Part shown: positions 1 to 7,433 of the stretch, piece after piece | Layout: each line of letters begins with the position of its first letter | Position numbering within the stretch: the first letter of the stretch is position 1 | NCBI GenBank assembly: GCA_017561155.1 | Contig: JAFZDP010000045.1 | Coordinates: 1 to 47,461 of the forward strand | Direction of reading: 5' to 3' | DNA length: 47,461 bases | Origin: Bacteroidales bacterium | GTDB lineage: Bacteria > Bacteroidota > Bacteroidia > Bacteroidales > P3 | Program-made: the position numbers and the translations under genes | Notes under the pieces: generated by a model | Seen by the model: the letters and a program-made list of their open reading frames with translations, nothing else | Database searches by the model: none | What the model was told of the DNA's origin: nothing

Positions 1-1
1 C

Positions 2-514
2 CAAAGCGAAGCAGCCAAAGAATTATTGAAGAAGGAGTATGACTTGAGTTTCATAACGGTCGAGGAGGTAAAGAGAGAAAAAGATTTAGAGAATGCTTTG
101 GCCAATAATATCACGAGATTTCTTCTGGAATTAGGGCGAGGATTCTCCTATGTGGGTAGACAAATGGAATTGCAGATGCCCGGTGGTCAGACATTTTTCC
201 CCGACTTGGTGTTCTACCATATACCTCAGCACAGATATGTGGTTGTAGAATTGAAAGCCGTAAAGTTTATTCCGGAGTTTGCCGGTAAACTCAATTTCTA
301 TGTTACGGCTGCAGACAAGTTGTTGCGTGGCGAGGGGGATAACCCTTCCGTAGGTCTGCTTATTTGTAAATCCACGGATAAAACTATTGTAGAATGGTCG
401 TTGCAAGATATTCAAAAACCTTTAGGAGTTGCTTCGTATCAGTTACAAGAGGTGGTTGAACGTACTATTGCAGAATTGGAAAATATAAAAAAGTATGACA
501 ATGAAGAAATATAG
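2..514 (+). CDS. DUF1016/YhcG-family PDDEXK nuclease, 3' part (truncated by window edge)
   Basis: The reading frame is open from base 2, so this is the C-terminal 170 or so residues of a longer protein whose start lies outside the window; the TTG at 26 is not a credible start. The visible part has the YhcG C-terminal nuclease pattern: a conserved GRGF..VGRQ stretch, then FFPDLVFYH and, about 20 residues on, VVELK. This gives the D...ExK core of a PD-(D/E)xK fold. Family members usually run to about 330-380 residues with an N-terminal DUF1016 helical domain, and they often sit in restriction-modification and defence loci. The McrBC-like genes downstream fit that setting. The exact role (nuclease in mobile-element biology, or toxin-like) is not established from the sequence. 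Confidence 0.85.
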   Translation, partial: QSEAAKELLKKEYDLSFITVEEVKREKDLENALANNITRFLLELGRGFSYVGRQMELQMPGGQTFFPDLVFYHIPQHRYVVVELKAVKFIPEFAGKLNFYVTAADKLLRGEGDNPSVGLLICKSTDKTIVEWSLQDIQKPLGVASYQLQEVVERTIAELENIKKYDNEEI

Positions 515-541
515 ATTGTGAAAACGGATAACTCATCATTC

Positions 542-580
542 AAAACTGCCATACTTTTACCCCAAAACTATGGCAGTTTT
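542..580. terminator. Hairpin after the DUF1016 gene, possible terminator
   Basis: AAAACTGCCATA (542-553) is exactly repeated in inverse complement at 569-580, with a 15-nt loop. The right arm ends in TTTT but no long T-tract follows. Its place 28 bp after a stop codon suggests a terminator; a protein-binding dyad is possible. Confidence 0.5.
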
Positions 581-684
581 GATGGCTAAACCGCATAGTT
601 TTTATTTCTGTACCGCAACGAAAAACCGACTGCATAGGTAGACAAAAACACCTTGCCGATTTACACTATACTACCATGCTTGCG

Positions 685-718
685 ATACCCTATTGTGCGG
701 CAAACGACAATAGGGTAT
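685..718. repeat. 12-bp perfect inverted repeat
   Basis: ATACCCTATTGT (685-696) and ACAATAGGGTAT (707-718) are exact inverse complements around a 10-nt loop. There is no T-tract on either side, so a terminator is unlikely. It lies about 75 bp upstream of the mcrB-like promoter and could be an operator or the remnant of an inserted element. Confidence 0.5.
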
Positions 719-770
719 GACGACTTTGGTGCTATACTGTCGTTATTGGGACAATATTTTCGCTTATTGT

Positions 771-802
771 TTTGCGTATGTGCAATAAATTGTGTAACTT
801 TG
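771..802 (+). promoter_or_regulatory. Predicted promoter of the mcrB-like operon
   Basis: TTTG at 771-774 is followed after exactly 20 bp by TAACTTTG at 795-802, matching the Bacteroidetes -33/-7 consensus. Transcription would start near 809, leaving a leader of about 115 nt. The stretch 781-826 is repeated at 41 of 46 positions upstream of rtcB (5281-5326), including the -7 element. Confidence 0.7.
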
Positions 803-814
803 CAAGTCGAAATT

Positions 815-854
815 TCAAGCAAAATACAAAGGATAGCTTCTATATTTTGCTTGA
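815..854 (+). promoter_or_regulatory. Leader hairpin of the mcrB-like operon
   Basis: TCAAGCAAAATA (815-826) pairs perfectly with 843-854. The 16-nt loop contains AAAGGA, and the equivalent rtcB leader loop also contains AAAGGA. An ATG directly followed by TGA begins at 854. The element sits at the predicted 5' end of the transcript. It may act in RNA stability, translation control or protein binding; the function is inferred from position and recurrence only. Confidence 0.55.
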
Positions 855-925
855 TGTGATAAATAATTTTTTTAGAACTTATCTTCTTAAATGTAGATAT
901 AAGAGAATTAATCATAGAGCTGTTT

Positions 926-2863
926 ATGGACAATAAAGAAAAATTGGATCTTTATAAAGAATTCATAGAAAAATGTACCAATTCTACTAAAAGTGTAGGT
1001 AATTATATTGATTTTAAACTCCTTGATGAAATAATAGGTAGGCGGTATAGAAGTGAATTGTTTACAAAATTAATAGATTGTGATGACCCTGATTTTTTAC
1101 AAAAAATTTGTGACGATCTGGATGAATTGGGTTCTTTTGAAGAATTCAAGGGGAAAACTAATGAAGGTAAGAATTTTAGGGAAATAGGAAATGGACAATA
1201 TCGTAATGCTCTTTTAACTTACATAAGATTTTTGAGAGCTATAAAATTGCTGGGAAAATATTATCCCGTAACAGAAAAGCCATTAGAGCTAAAGTTTATT
1301 AAATCTACTGTACGTGAAAGTTTTATCAAATATTGGAACATTATTGATCAGCACGGTGCTCAGTTTGAGTTATATGTAAATAAGTTTGAATCAGTCTTAA
1401 ATGAAGAAATTAAAAAACTCAAAATAGGAGTTTCTGATGTATTTGAAATAGTTGATTATAAACAATATGTTCTAATGCTTGATAAGATTATATCAAATAA
1501 TGCTGAATTGTCATATTTAAATGATGCTAACGGACCTGATGGAGCAAAATATTACATATGGTCAACTAGTAGACATTATAGAAATTACCTAAACATTCTT
1601 GCTGTCAGTGATTTCTTTGATGTAATTAGAGAAGAAAAGAATAAAATAGTTTCAAGATTTTCGCAAAGTGTAGGTTTTGATAAAAAACTCCTTACAGCCA
1701 TGCGAACAAAACCATTCTTGTTGCTTGCCGGTATTTCGGGAACCGGTAAAAGTCGTATAGTTAAGCAAATGGCATTTGAAAGCAGCCCCAATATAGATCA
1801 GCTTCGTTCCGATAAAACAAGTCCCGGTAACTATCAGTTGATAGAGGTTAAACCCAATTGGCATGATAGTACTGAAGTACTTGGTTACGAAAGTGCCATT
1901 ACCAACAAATACATAGTTACTCCGTTTGTAAAGTTTCTTGTAAAAGCAATGTGCTATCCCGAAGTGCCATTCTTTGTGTGTATGGACGAAATGAATCTTG
2001 CTCCCGTTGAGCAATATTTTGCAGAATTTCTTAGCGTGCTGGAAAGTCGCAAACTCGTCGATGGCACAATAACAAGTGAGCCACTTATTAAAGCTGATGT
2101 CTTCCAAAAATATGGATTTGGAAATGAAAATATCTTTGATTTATTGGGCTTGAAGCGTGTTCCCTGTTCGTTGTCTGAGATCGAATCTGTAATGTTGGGC
2201 GGTTCAAGTGCAACAAGTGAATATTTTGAAAAAGAAGACATTGTTGATAAACTGAAAAGAGAAGGACTTCGCATACCAAGCAACTTGATAGTGGTGGGAA
2301 CAGTGAATATGGACGAGACCACACATCAATTCTCTCGCAAAGTTATTGACCGTGCCATGACTATAGAAATGAACATAGCAGATAGCAAAGAACCATTCAA
2401 TAATTTCTTTGCAGGAAGCAATGACTTGGATTATCCAGGTACACCTTTGCCTAAAGATCTTTTCTTACCAACAGTAGTGCAAGCGAATGAGGCATTGGAT
2501 AAGTTGAGCGAAGATGATAAAAAATACTTGGTTGAAAAGATTCCAACTTTGCTACACCGTTTAAATAGTGCCTTGAATGGTACGCCGTTTAAGATTGCCT
2601 ATCGTGTTCAAAATGAATTGGTCCTTTATTTCTACGAGCTTCGCAGAGAGGAAAAAGATGTTCCTGCTGAAGAATTGCTTGCTCGGGCAATGGATGCAAT
2701 ACTTATGCTGAAAGTGCTTCCTCGTATTGAGGGAGATGAAGAATTGCTGGAAAAACCTCTTAAGGCACTTGCTGACTTTACTGCAAACTACAATCAGTCT
2801 CATGCAAAGGTAAAGGGAATGCAAAGCCGATTAAATGCTCACTTTACAAGTTTTTGGCCTTAA
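926..2863 (+). CDS. McrB-like AAA+ (GTPase-type) restriction subunit
   Basis: This 645-residue protein carries a C-terminal AAA+ motor of the McrB class. The Walker A is AGISGTGKS at about residues 268-276. The Walker B is FVCMDEMN at about 350-357. The GTVNMDE segment near residues 458-464 matches the MxTxNxxD signature that sets McrB apart from other AAA+ proteins. McrB proteins hydrolyse GTP and drive DNA translocation for the McrC nuclease. The N-terminal 260 residues match no specificity domain I recognise; they are probably the target-recognition module. That half is visibly more AT-rich than the motor half, which suggests domain exchange. The gene lies 6 bp before the partner nuclease and behind a predicted promoter and leader hairpin. 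The ATG at 926 is the first in frame; no Shine-Dalgarno site is evident. Confidence 0.88.
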   Translation: MDNKEKLDLYKEFIEKCTNSTKSVGNYIDFKLLDEIIGRRYRSELFTKLIDCDDPDFLQKICDDLDELGSFEEFKGKTNEGKNFREIGNGQYRNALLTYIRFLRAIKLLGKYYPVTEKPLELKFIKSTVRESFIKYWNIIDQHGAQFELYVNKFESVLNEEIKKLKIGVSDVFEIVDYKQYVLMLDKIISNNAELSYLNDANGPDGAKYYIWSTSRHYRNYLNILAVSDFFDVIREEKNKIVSRFSQSVGFDKKLLTAMRTKPFLLLAGISGTGKSRIVKQMAFESSPNIDQLRSDKTSPGNYQLIEVKPNWHDSTEVLGYESAITNKYIVTPFVKFLVKAMCYPEVPFFVCMDEMNLAPVEQYFAEFLSVLESRKLVDGTITSEPLIKADVFQKYGFGNENIFDLLGLKRVPCSLSEIESVMLGGSSATSEYFEKEDIVDKLKREGLRIPSNLIVVGTVNMDETTHQFSRKVIDRAMTIEMNIADSKEPFNNFFAGSNDLDYPGTPLPKDLFLPTVVQANEALDKLSEDDKKYLVEKIPTLLHRLNSALNGTPFKIAYRVQNELVLYFYELRREEKDVPAEELLARAMDAILMLKVLPRIEGDEELLEKPLKALADFTANYNQSHAKVKGMQSRLNAHFTSFWP

Positions 2864-2868
2864 TAGCA

Positions 2869-5157
2869 ATGGAAGTTCTTCATTTTGTAAGCACCGATGG
2901 TGTAGTGGAAATAAAAGCAGTAACAACTGCCGACCTAGAATGGTTATGGCAACGCTTTGCAAGCCGGGTTGCTAACGATAAGGCCGGCAAATACTGCGAT
3001 TATGCTTCAACATTGCAAGGCAGTTTAAAACTTGAATTGCCTATAACTTTGGAAAAACCATTGCAGAAGGACACAATGGAGTGGAAATCGTTGCCACCTG
3101 TGTTTTACGAAACAACTACCTATAATTTTACACTTAGGTTTAAGGGATTGGCTGAGCCTCCCTTGGTGCTACACAAACTTAAAGAAGTTCGCGACCTTTT
3201 TACCTTGGTGGATACCAACAAAGATAGTGGCGACTACATAATAACTGCTCCGTTGAGTTTCTTGAACGAGCCGGGGTTGTTTAATCTTTCGTTTCGTTAT
3301 ACTCTGAAAAGTGGAAAAACAAAAACAGATACACTGTCATTTCGTGTCGTTTCGCCAAAACTTGATACGAAAGATGACTATATGCACATTTTGAATGAGA
3401 TAAATGCCGAATACAATGAAATAGTGTATCAATATCTCACAAAGACTGTGCAAAATCTATCTCGTGGCGGTCGCACAAGTAACGACATTGTGTGGCTGTC
3501 TATTTTCAAAAATGTAGTGGAAAACTACATAAAGGCAGTTAATTATATTGTAAACCGCCCTCATTTGCGTAAGACAAAAGAGGTGCATTATAGTAAAGCC
3601 GACCGAATTAAGCGATGGACTCCTCAAATGGCTCATAAGTATGCCCAAAGCGAGAAACAAGAAACTCTTGATAAGGATTATTTCCGTCACGAACTGACTA
3701 TTAATACTCATAATACTCGCGAAAATCGTTTTGTAAAGTTTTCGCTTGATCGTATAAGTCACAGACTTGAAAGAGTGTTTGCAGGCTTGAAGCAAAATGA
3801 TGAAATAACAGTAGAAGAACTTGAAACGCTTGAAAACTACAATAATAAATTGCGTAAATTTTCAAATTCGCCATTGTTTCGCAGTTTGAAAGCCGAACCT
3901 TTGCGTTCTGAAAGTATGGTCTTGCAAAAACGTTCAGGTTATGCCCAAGTGTATCGCTATTGGTTGATGTTGCAAAAAGGTATTGAGTTGTATGAGGGAA
4001 GCACTCAGATAGGAGTTCGCCCGGTATGGGAACTTTATGAACTTTGGTGCTTTTTGAAAATGCGTAAAATGGTGGCTAATATTTTGGGCTTGCAGTTTGG
4101 TAATGCTGATGATATTACCGAAACACCAATGCCTATGATAGAACCATTTGCCGAAAATACTCGAGAACATACGGTTTATTATCATCACGGAGATGAAACT
4201 GTTAGACTTCATTATCAACATACATACAATCGGACAAGTGGCGATGTGCATACTGCCACCACAGACAACCGACCAGATATTGTGCTTACAATTAAAAAGC
4301 CTGATGGTTTTGAATTGACCTACCTTTTTGATGCAAAGTATCGTGTGTGTGATGATAGTGAGTTTACAAAATCAGATAAAGACGAAATAAATACACTAAA
4401 AGCAGCCGATTATCCGCCAACTGACGCAATCAACCAAATGCATCGCTATCGTGATGCAATATACTACGGAGATGAGATTAATAATGTACGTCAACATTCA
4501 GCCAAAGAAATTATTGGTGGATATATTTTGTTTCCGGGTAGAGGCGATGACGACGCCATACGAGAAAGATACTTCTACAAAAGTATTGAAACAGTGAATA
4601 TCGGAGCATTCCCGTTGTTGCCTGACCATACAAACCCTGATAATGAAGGTACGTTGCTGTATAATCATTTGAAAAAGATTCTTACAGAGCAATCGGCATA
4701 CGAACAGATTCGAGATTCAATTCCACAACATGGACTTGTATATTCTCCTATTGTGGCAGATAGTAATGAGCTAATACTTGTAGGCTACTATAAGGCAGTA
4801 TATAAAGATATATATTTAAATAATAAACTCTATTATGTTCCGGCCGGATTGGGTAAAGGTTCTATCAATCTTGTTAGTGGCTTCGAGCATACAAAATATT
4901 TGCTCCTATATCATGACAAAGAACGGTTATTACTGGAATTGTCGGGCAATGGCCCTAAGTTCTACACGGCAAAAACTTTGCAAGGTATGGGGTTCCAACC
5001 AAGTGGAGAGTACTATCTTGGTTTTGAAATCAAATCGACAAACCCAATAGAAATAGAAGGACTTGATATTTATAAACTAGACCTTTTTAGTAAAAGAAAA
5101 CAAAGTTTCCGTCCATATTTTACAACGATAAAGAATTTGAAGGAAGGTAAAATATAA
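2869..5157 (+). CDS. McrC-like DUF2357 / PD-(D/E)xK restriction endonuclease subunit
   Basis: The protein is 762 residues long from the ATG at 2869; an in-frame TTG at 2854 would overlap the previous gene and is less likely. It has the layout of DUF2357 proteins linked to McrB: a long N-terminal beta-rich region, a middle helical region, and a C-terminal nuclease fold. The nuclease core is visible as DNRPDIVL (Asp near residue 470) and LFDAKYRV (Asp488-Ala-Lys490), a standard D...(D/E)xK arrangement. About 270 residues follow it. It should provide DNA cleavage for the McrB-like motor, and the tight spacing shows co-transcription. The substrate (modified cytosine, or unmodified DNA as in LlaJI-type systems) cannot be read from the sequence. 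A dispersed repeat starts one base after its stop codon. Confidence 0.85.
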   Translation: MEVLHFVSTDGVVEIKAVTTADLEWLWQRFASRVANDKAGKYCDYASTLQGSLKLELPITLEKPLQKDTMEWKSLPPVFYETTTYNFTLRFKGLAEPPLVLHKLKEVRDLFTLVDTNKDSGDYIITAPLSFLNEPGLFNLSFRYTLKSGKTKTDTLSFRVVSPKLDTKDDYMHILNEINAEYNEIVYQYLTKTVQNLSRGGRTSNDIVWLSIFKNVVENYIKAVNYIVNRPHLRKTKEVHYSKADRIKRWTPQMAHKYAQSEKQETLDKDYFRHELTINTHNTRENRFVKFSLDRISHRLERVFAGLKQNDEITVEELETLENYNNKLRKFSNSPLFRSLKAEPLRSESMVLQKRSGYAQVYRYWLMLQKGIELYEGSTQIGVRPVWELYELWCFLKMRKMVANILGLQFGNADDITETPMPMIEPFAENTREHTVYYHHGDETVRLHYQHTYNRTSGDVHTATTDNRPDIVLTIKKPDGFELTYLFDAKYRVCDDSEFTKSDKDEINTLKAADYPPTDAINQMHRYRDAIYYGDEINNVRQHSAKEIIGGYILFPGRGDDDAIRERYFYKSIETVNIGAFPLLPDHTNPDNEGTLLYNHLKKILTEQSAYEQIRDSIPQHGLVYSPIVADSNELILVGYYKAVYKDIYLNNKLYYVPAGLGKGSINLVSGFEHTKYLLLYHDKERLLLELSGNGPKFYTAKTLQGMGFQPSGEYYLGFEIKSTNPIEIEGLDIYKLDLFSKRKQSFRPYFTTIKNLKEGKI

Positions 5158-5158
5158 A

Positions 5159-5222
5159 GGCAACTTCTAAAAATTCCACGTTATACGAAATATTGTCGTG
5201 CGATAAAAGAACTTTTGCGTGG
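5159..5222 (+). repeat. Dispersed intergenic repeat, copy A
   Basis: The unit starts GGCAACTTCTAAAAATTCC and, after a variable middle, ends AACTTTTGCGTGG (5210-5222). Copy C at 45926-45989 has the same two ends at the same distance (51 bp), and copy B after rtcB has them at 49 bp. CCACG near the left end and CGTGG at the right end are complementary. The copy starts one base after the nuclease stop. Confidence 0.75.
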
Positions 5223-5270
5223 TTTGCATTGGGGTATGTAAGCTGCCTTTTGTAAAATTATTCAATTTAT

Positions 5271-5302
5271 CTTGTCTGTATGAGATAAATTGTTTAACTT
5301 TG
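5271..5302 (+). promoter_or_regulatory. Predicted rtcB promoter (duplicate of the mcrB-like promoter)
   Basis: CTTG at 5271-5274, a 20-bp spacer and TAACTTTG at 5295-5302 repeat the geometry of the promoter at 771-802. The flanking 46 bp are 41/46 identical to the earlier copy. This gives rtcB its own start site although it follows the mcrBC-like pair. Confidence 0.7.
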
Positions 5303-5319
5303 CAAATTGAAATTTCAAG

Positions 5320-5349
5320 CAAAATAGTAAAGGAAGGTTTTCTGTTTTG
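5320..5349 (+). promoter_or_regulatory. Leader hairpin of rtcB
   Basis: CAAAATAG (5320-5327) pairs with CTGTTTTG (5342-5349) through eight pairs, one of them T-G. The 14-nt loop contains AAAGGAAGG. The same stem position and the AAAGGA loop occur in the mcrB-like leader. The hairpin ends 6 bases before the rtcB ATG, so it could control translation initiation. Confidence 0.5.
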
Positions 5350-5355
5350 TAGTAA

Positions 5356-6723
5356 ATGAATTTTTATAACTTGCCAAAACATCTTAATATAAATAACATG
5401 TTGGAGTTGATAGGAAAATATAACAAGAATTGTAAAGTTTACAACGATGATGTGGAATGTGCTGCCCTTGGCACTATCTGCAATATCCTCAATATAAAAG
5501 AACATGCCGATGTGCCTATTAGAATTATGCCTGATGTGCATGATGGCAAAGGTATCGTTATCGGTTTTACACAACCATTGACTAATGCCGTTTGTCCAAG
5601 TCATGTTGGTGTTGACATTGGATGTACTGTTGATATGTACATTACAGACAAAAAAGTAAACGCCGACGAGTTTCCTATCATTAACCATAGAATTAAGCAG
5701 AAGATTGCATTTGGCATGGAGCTTGCACCCAAAAAGAGCTACGAAGAGAAAGATTTGTATAAGTTTTTGAGAACATACTATGACAAAGCTCGAAGATCTT
5801 GGCCCGAAATGATTAATGATATTTATATAGACGAAGACTATATATACGAAATATGTACAAAGATAGGCATAGACTTAAAACGTTTCTATTATGCCCTTGG
5901 CACAGTGGGTGGCGGAAATCACTATTGTGAAATAGGAGAGAAAGATGGCTGTTACACATTTTCTATACATTGCGGTTCGCGCAATTTTGGTAAGAAAATA
6001 TGTGAATATTGGGAAAATGTGGCGAGCGGCAAAACCTACGACAAAAAGAAGTTTAAAGAGCTTTCGGCCGAGATAAAAAAGAATACTCAAGACAAAGCAC
6101 TTATCCCCGGTCTTATCGAAGAAGCAAAAAAGACGTTGATGACTCGGGACTGCACTCCCGGCTATTTGACCGGTGAAAACATGAAAGGATATATCACCGA
6201 TATGGTTGTGGCAACGGGATATGCTCTTTTCAATCATCACGTTATTGCCAATATGATAGCAAAAATATTTGATAAAATTTGTGGAGCAAAGGTGGTAGAG
6301 CATTTCACATCTATTCATAACTATATTGACTTTGAAGATCACATTATCAGAAAAGGAGCCATCAGAGCATATAAAGATGAAATTATTTTGGTTCCTTTGA
6401 ATATGAGAGATGGAGTTGCTGTATGTCGAGGACTTGGCAATGAGGATTGGAACTATAGTTGTTCGCATGGTTGTGGAAGAAAAATGTCAAGATCGAAAGC
6501 AAAAGAAACATTATTGATGGAGAATTTTGAAGCAGATATGCAAAATGTTTTCTCAACATGTATATCAAAAAACACTATCGACGAGTCGCCGGCAGCTTAC
6601 AAAGATTCTAATAAAATTCTTGATTTGATTTCAGAAACTTGCGAAGTGCTTTATGTGGTAAAACCTGTTATCAGTATCAAAGACACATCTGAAGCACCAT
6701 CTTGGAAAAAGAATAAAAAATAG
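5356..6723 (+). CDS. rtcB: RtcB-family tRNA-splicing / RNA 3'-phosphate ligase
   Basis: RtcB joins RNA ends bearing a 2',3'-cyclic phosphate or 3'-phosphate to 5'-OH ends, using GTP and Mn2+. The 455-residue protein has the family landmarks in order: PDVHDGKG near residue 59, the metal-binding Cys80 in NAVCPSHVGVD, GGGNHYCE (Asn188-His189), HCGSRNFG (His205), His321 in SIHNY, and HGCGR with His371 as the expected GMP-accepting histidine. All are intact, so activity is plausible. It uses its own copy of the mcrB-like promoter and leader. Repeats lie on both sides (5159-5222 and 6729-6983). No rtcA, rtcR or archease gene is present nearby. The context suggests repair of RNA cut during phage defence or by tRNA-targeting toxins; that is inference. 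The ATG at 5356 fits the N-terminus of the family. Confidence 0.92.
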   Translation: MNFYNLPKHLNINNMLELIGKYNKNCKVYNDDVECAALGTICNILNIKEHADVPIRIMPDVHDGKGIVIGFTQPLTNAVCPSHVGVDIGCTVDMYITDKKVNADEFPIINHRIKQKIAFGMELAPKKSYEEKDLYKFLRTYYDKARRSWPEMINDIYIDEDYIYEICTKIGIDLKRFYYALGTVGGGNHYCEIGEKDGCYTFSIHCGSRNFGKKICEYWENVASGKTYDKKKFKELSAEIKKNTQDKALIPGLIEEAKKTLMTRDCTPGYLTGENMKGYITDMVVATGYALFNHHVIANMIAKIFDKICGAKVVEHFTSIHNYIDFEDHIIRKGAIRAYKDEIILVPLNMRDGVAVCRGLGNEDWNYSCSHGCGRKMSRSKAKETLLMENFEADMQNVFSTCISKNTIDESPAAYKDSNKILDLISETCEVLYVVKPVISIKDTSEAPSWKKNKK

Positions 6724-6728
6724 CTGAT

Positions 6729-6983
6729 GGCAACTTTTGAAATTCCACGCTATAGAATTATGATTGACAATAGAAAGAACTTTTGCGTTGCAGTTGCTCA
6801 GAAGAGCTAATGCTGAAGTGTTGCTCTTCTTCTTCTTCTTACCAGGAGTATTTCTATTTATTTTTTTGGGGGGAGGATAGCCTGCTGTGATTGGTCAAAA
6901 AATGTATTGTAAGGACGAGTCGCAGCACGTCTCTATCGGAAAAATTACGCAAATCACTTGCAAAGCATTTTTTAGAAGTTGTC
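6729..6983. repeat. MITE-like dispersed element, copies B and D as its two ends
   Basis: The left end GGCAACTTTTGAAATTCC (from 6729) continues to AACTTTTGCGTTG (6778-6790), like copies A and C. The right end (6948-6983) finishes TTTTTTAGAAGTTGTC, the approximate inverse complement of the left tip, and is nearly identical to copy E at 45393-45428. The 255-bp segment therefore has imperfect terminal inverted repeats and no coding capacity. It begins five bases after the rtcB stop codon. The GGGGGG-rich, T-rich middle shows nothing else I can name. Confidence 0.6.
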
Positions 6984-7002
6984 TAAATTGCCTAAACAAA
7001 AA

Positions 7003-7030
7003 AAACGGTTGAAAATACATTCAGCCGTTT
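7003..7030. terminator. Bidirectional terminator between rtcB and the ferredoxin gene
   Basis: AAACGGTTGA (7003-7012) pairs with TCAGCCGTTT (7021-7030) over an 8-nt loop, with one G-T pair. T-runs follow on both strands, T8 on the minus strand. It lies about 30 bases beyond the ferredoxin stop codon. Confidence 0.75.
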
Positions 7031-7059
7031 TTTCTCTAAGTTTTCTTTCAATCTTTCAA

Positions 7060-7227
7060 TTATGCAGGGTTGATAGCTCCAACAGGGCATACATCAGCAC
7101 AAGTTCCACAATCAACACATTTGTCAGCGTCTATGCAATAGATATCGCCTTCAGAGATAGCTCCAACAGGGCATTCGTTTATGCAAGTTCCGCATGCTGC
7201 ACAATCATCACTAATTTTATAAGCCAT
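7060..7227 (-). CDS. Small 2[4Fe-4S] ferredoxin (55 aa)
   Basis: Reading the minus strand from the ATG at 7227 gives a 55-residue protein starting MAYKISDDC. It has two CxxCxxCxxxCP clusters: CAACGTCINECP (residues 9-20) and CVDCGTCADVCP (37-48), each followed by VGAI. This is the classic clostridial-type bacterial ferredoxin, carrying two [4Fe-4S] clusters for low-potential electron transfer in the cytoplasm, and its length is normal for the family. It has its own predicted promoter (7262-7293) and a terminator (7003-7030), so it appears to be a single-gene transcript. It supplies electrons to partners that are not encoded nearby. IspG in this window is an enzyme type that can need such a donor, but no link is shown. 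Confidence 0.95.
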   Translation of the reverse strand: MAYKISDDCAACGTCINECPVGAISEGDIYCIDADKCVDCGTCADVCPVGAINPA

Positions 7228-7261
7228 TTTTTTAAATGTTTTAGGGTTAATAATCAGTTTG

Positions 7262-7293
7262 CAAAGATATACATTTTAATTGGTATCGACAAC
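7262..7293 (-). promoter_or_regulatory. Predicted ferredoxin promoter
   Basis: On the minus strand, GTTG (7290-7293) is followed after 20 bp by TATCTTTG (7262-7269), a near-consensus Bacteroidetes promoter. Transcription would start near 7255, about 30 bases before the ATG. Confidence 0.65.
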
Positions 7294-7433
7294 GATTTTG
7301 TTATATATATTTTTCAACACTTATAATGGTTTATAGAACAATTAATTATATTTTGGGTTCAATATGTGTTTGCAGTATTATAAGGTGTTTTTTTGTCGAA
7401 ACTATGGCGTTAAAATGTACTTTTTGGGTGTTT

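Larger units (their letters stand above)
515..925. other. 411-bp gene-free region with three 12-bp perfect inverted repeats
   Basis: No credible gene is seen. The stretch holds three separate perfect 12-bp inverted repeats (542-553/569-580, 685-696/707-718 and 815-826/843-854). The third forms the leader of the downstream mcrB-like gene just after its predicted promoter. The first lies 28 bp after the nuclease stop codon and may terminate that transcript. The middle one has no obvious partner gene. Confidence 0.7.

Noticed and set aside
515-925. tRNA or known riboswitch reading of the dyads before the mcrB-like gene
   Set aside because: No cloverleaf or conserved riboswitch core is visible; the dyads are simple stems.
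5167-5688. 173-residue minus-strand frame over the rtcB start
   Set aside because: It is antisense to rtcB. A stretch shared with the minus-strand frame at 661-933 only reflects the duplicated leader, which is how I noticed that duplication.
6979-7326. 115-residue plus-strand frame over the ferredoxin gene
   Set aside because: It is the shadow of the ferredoxin on the opposite strand.
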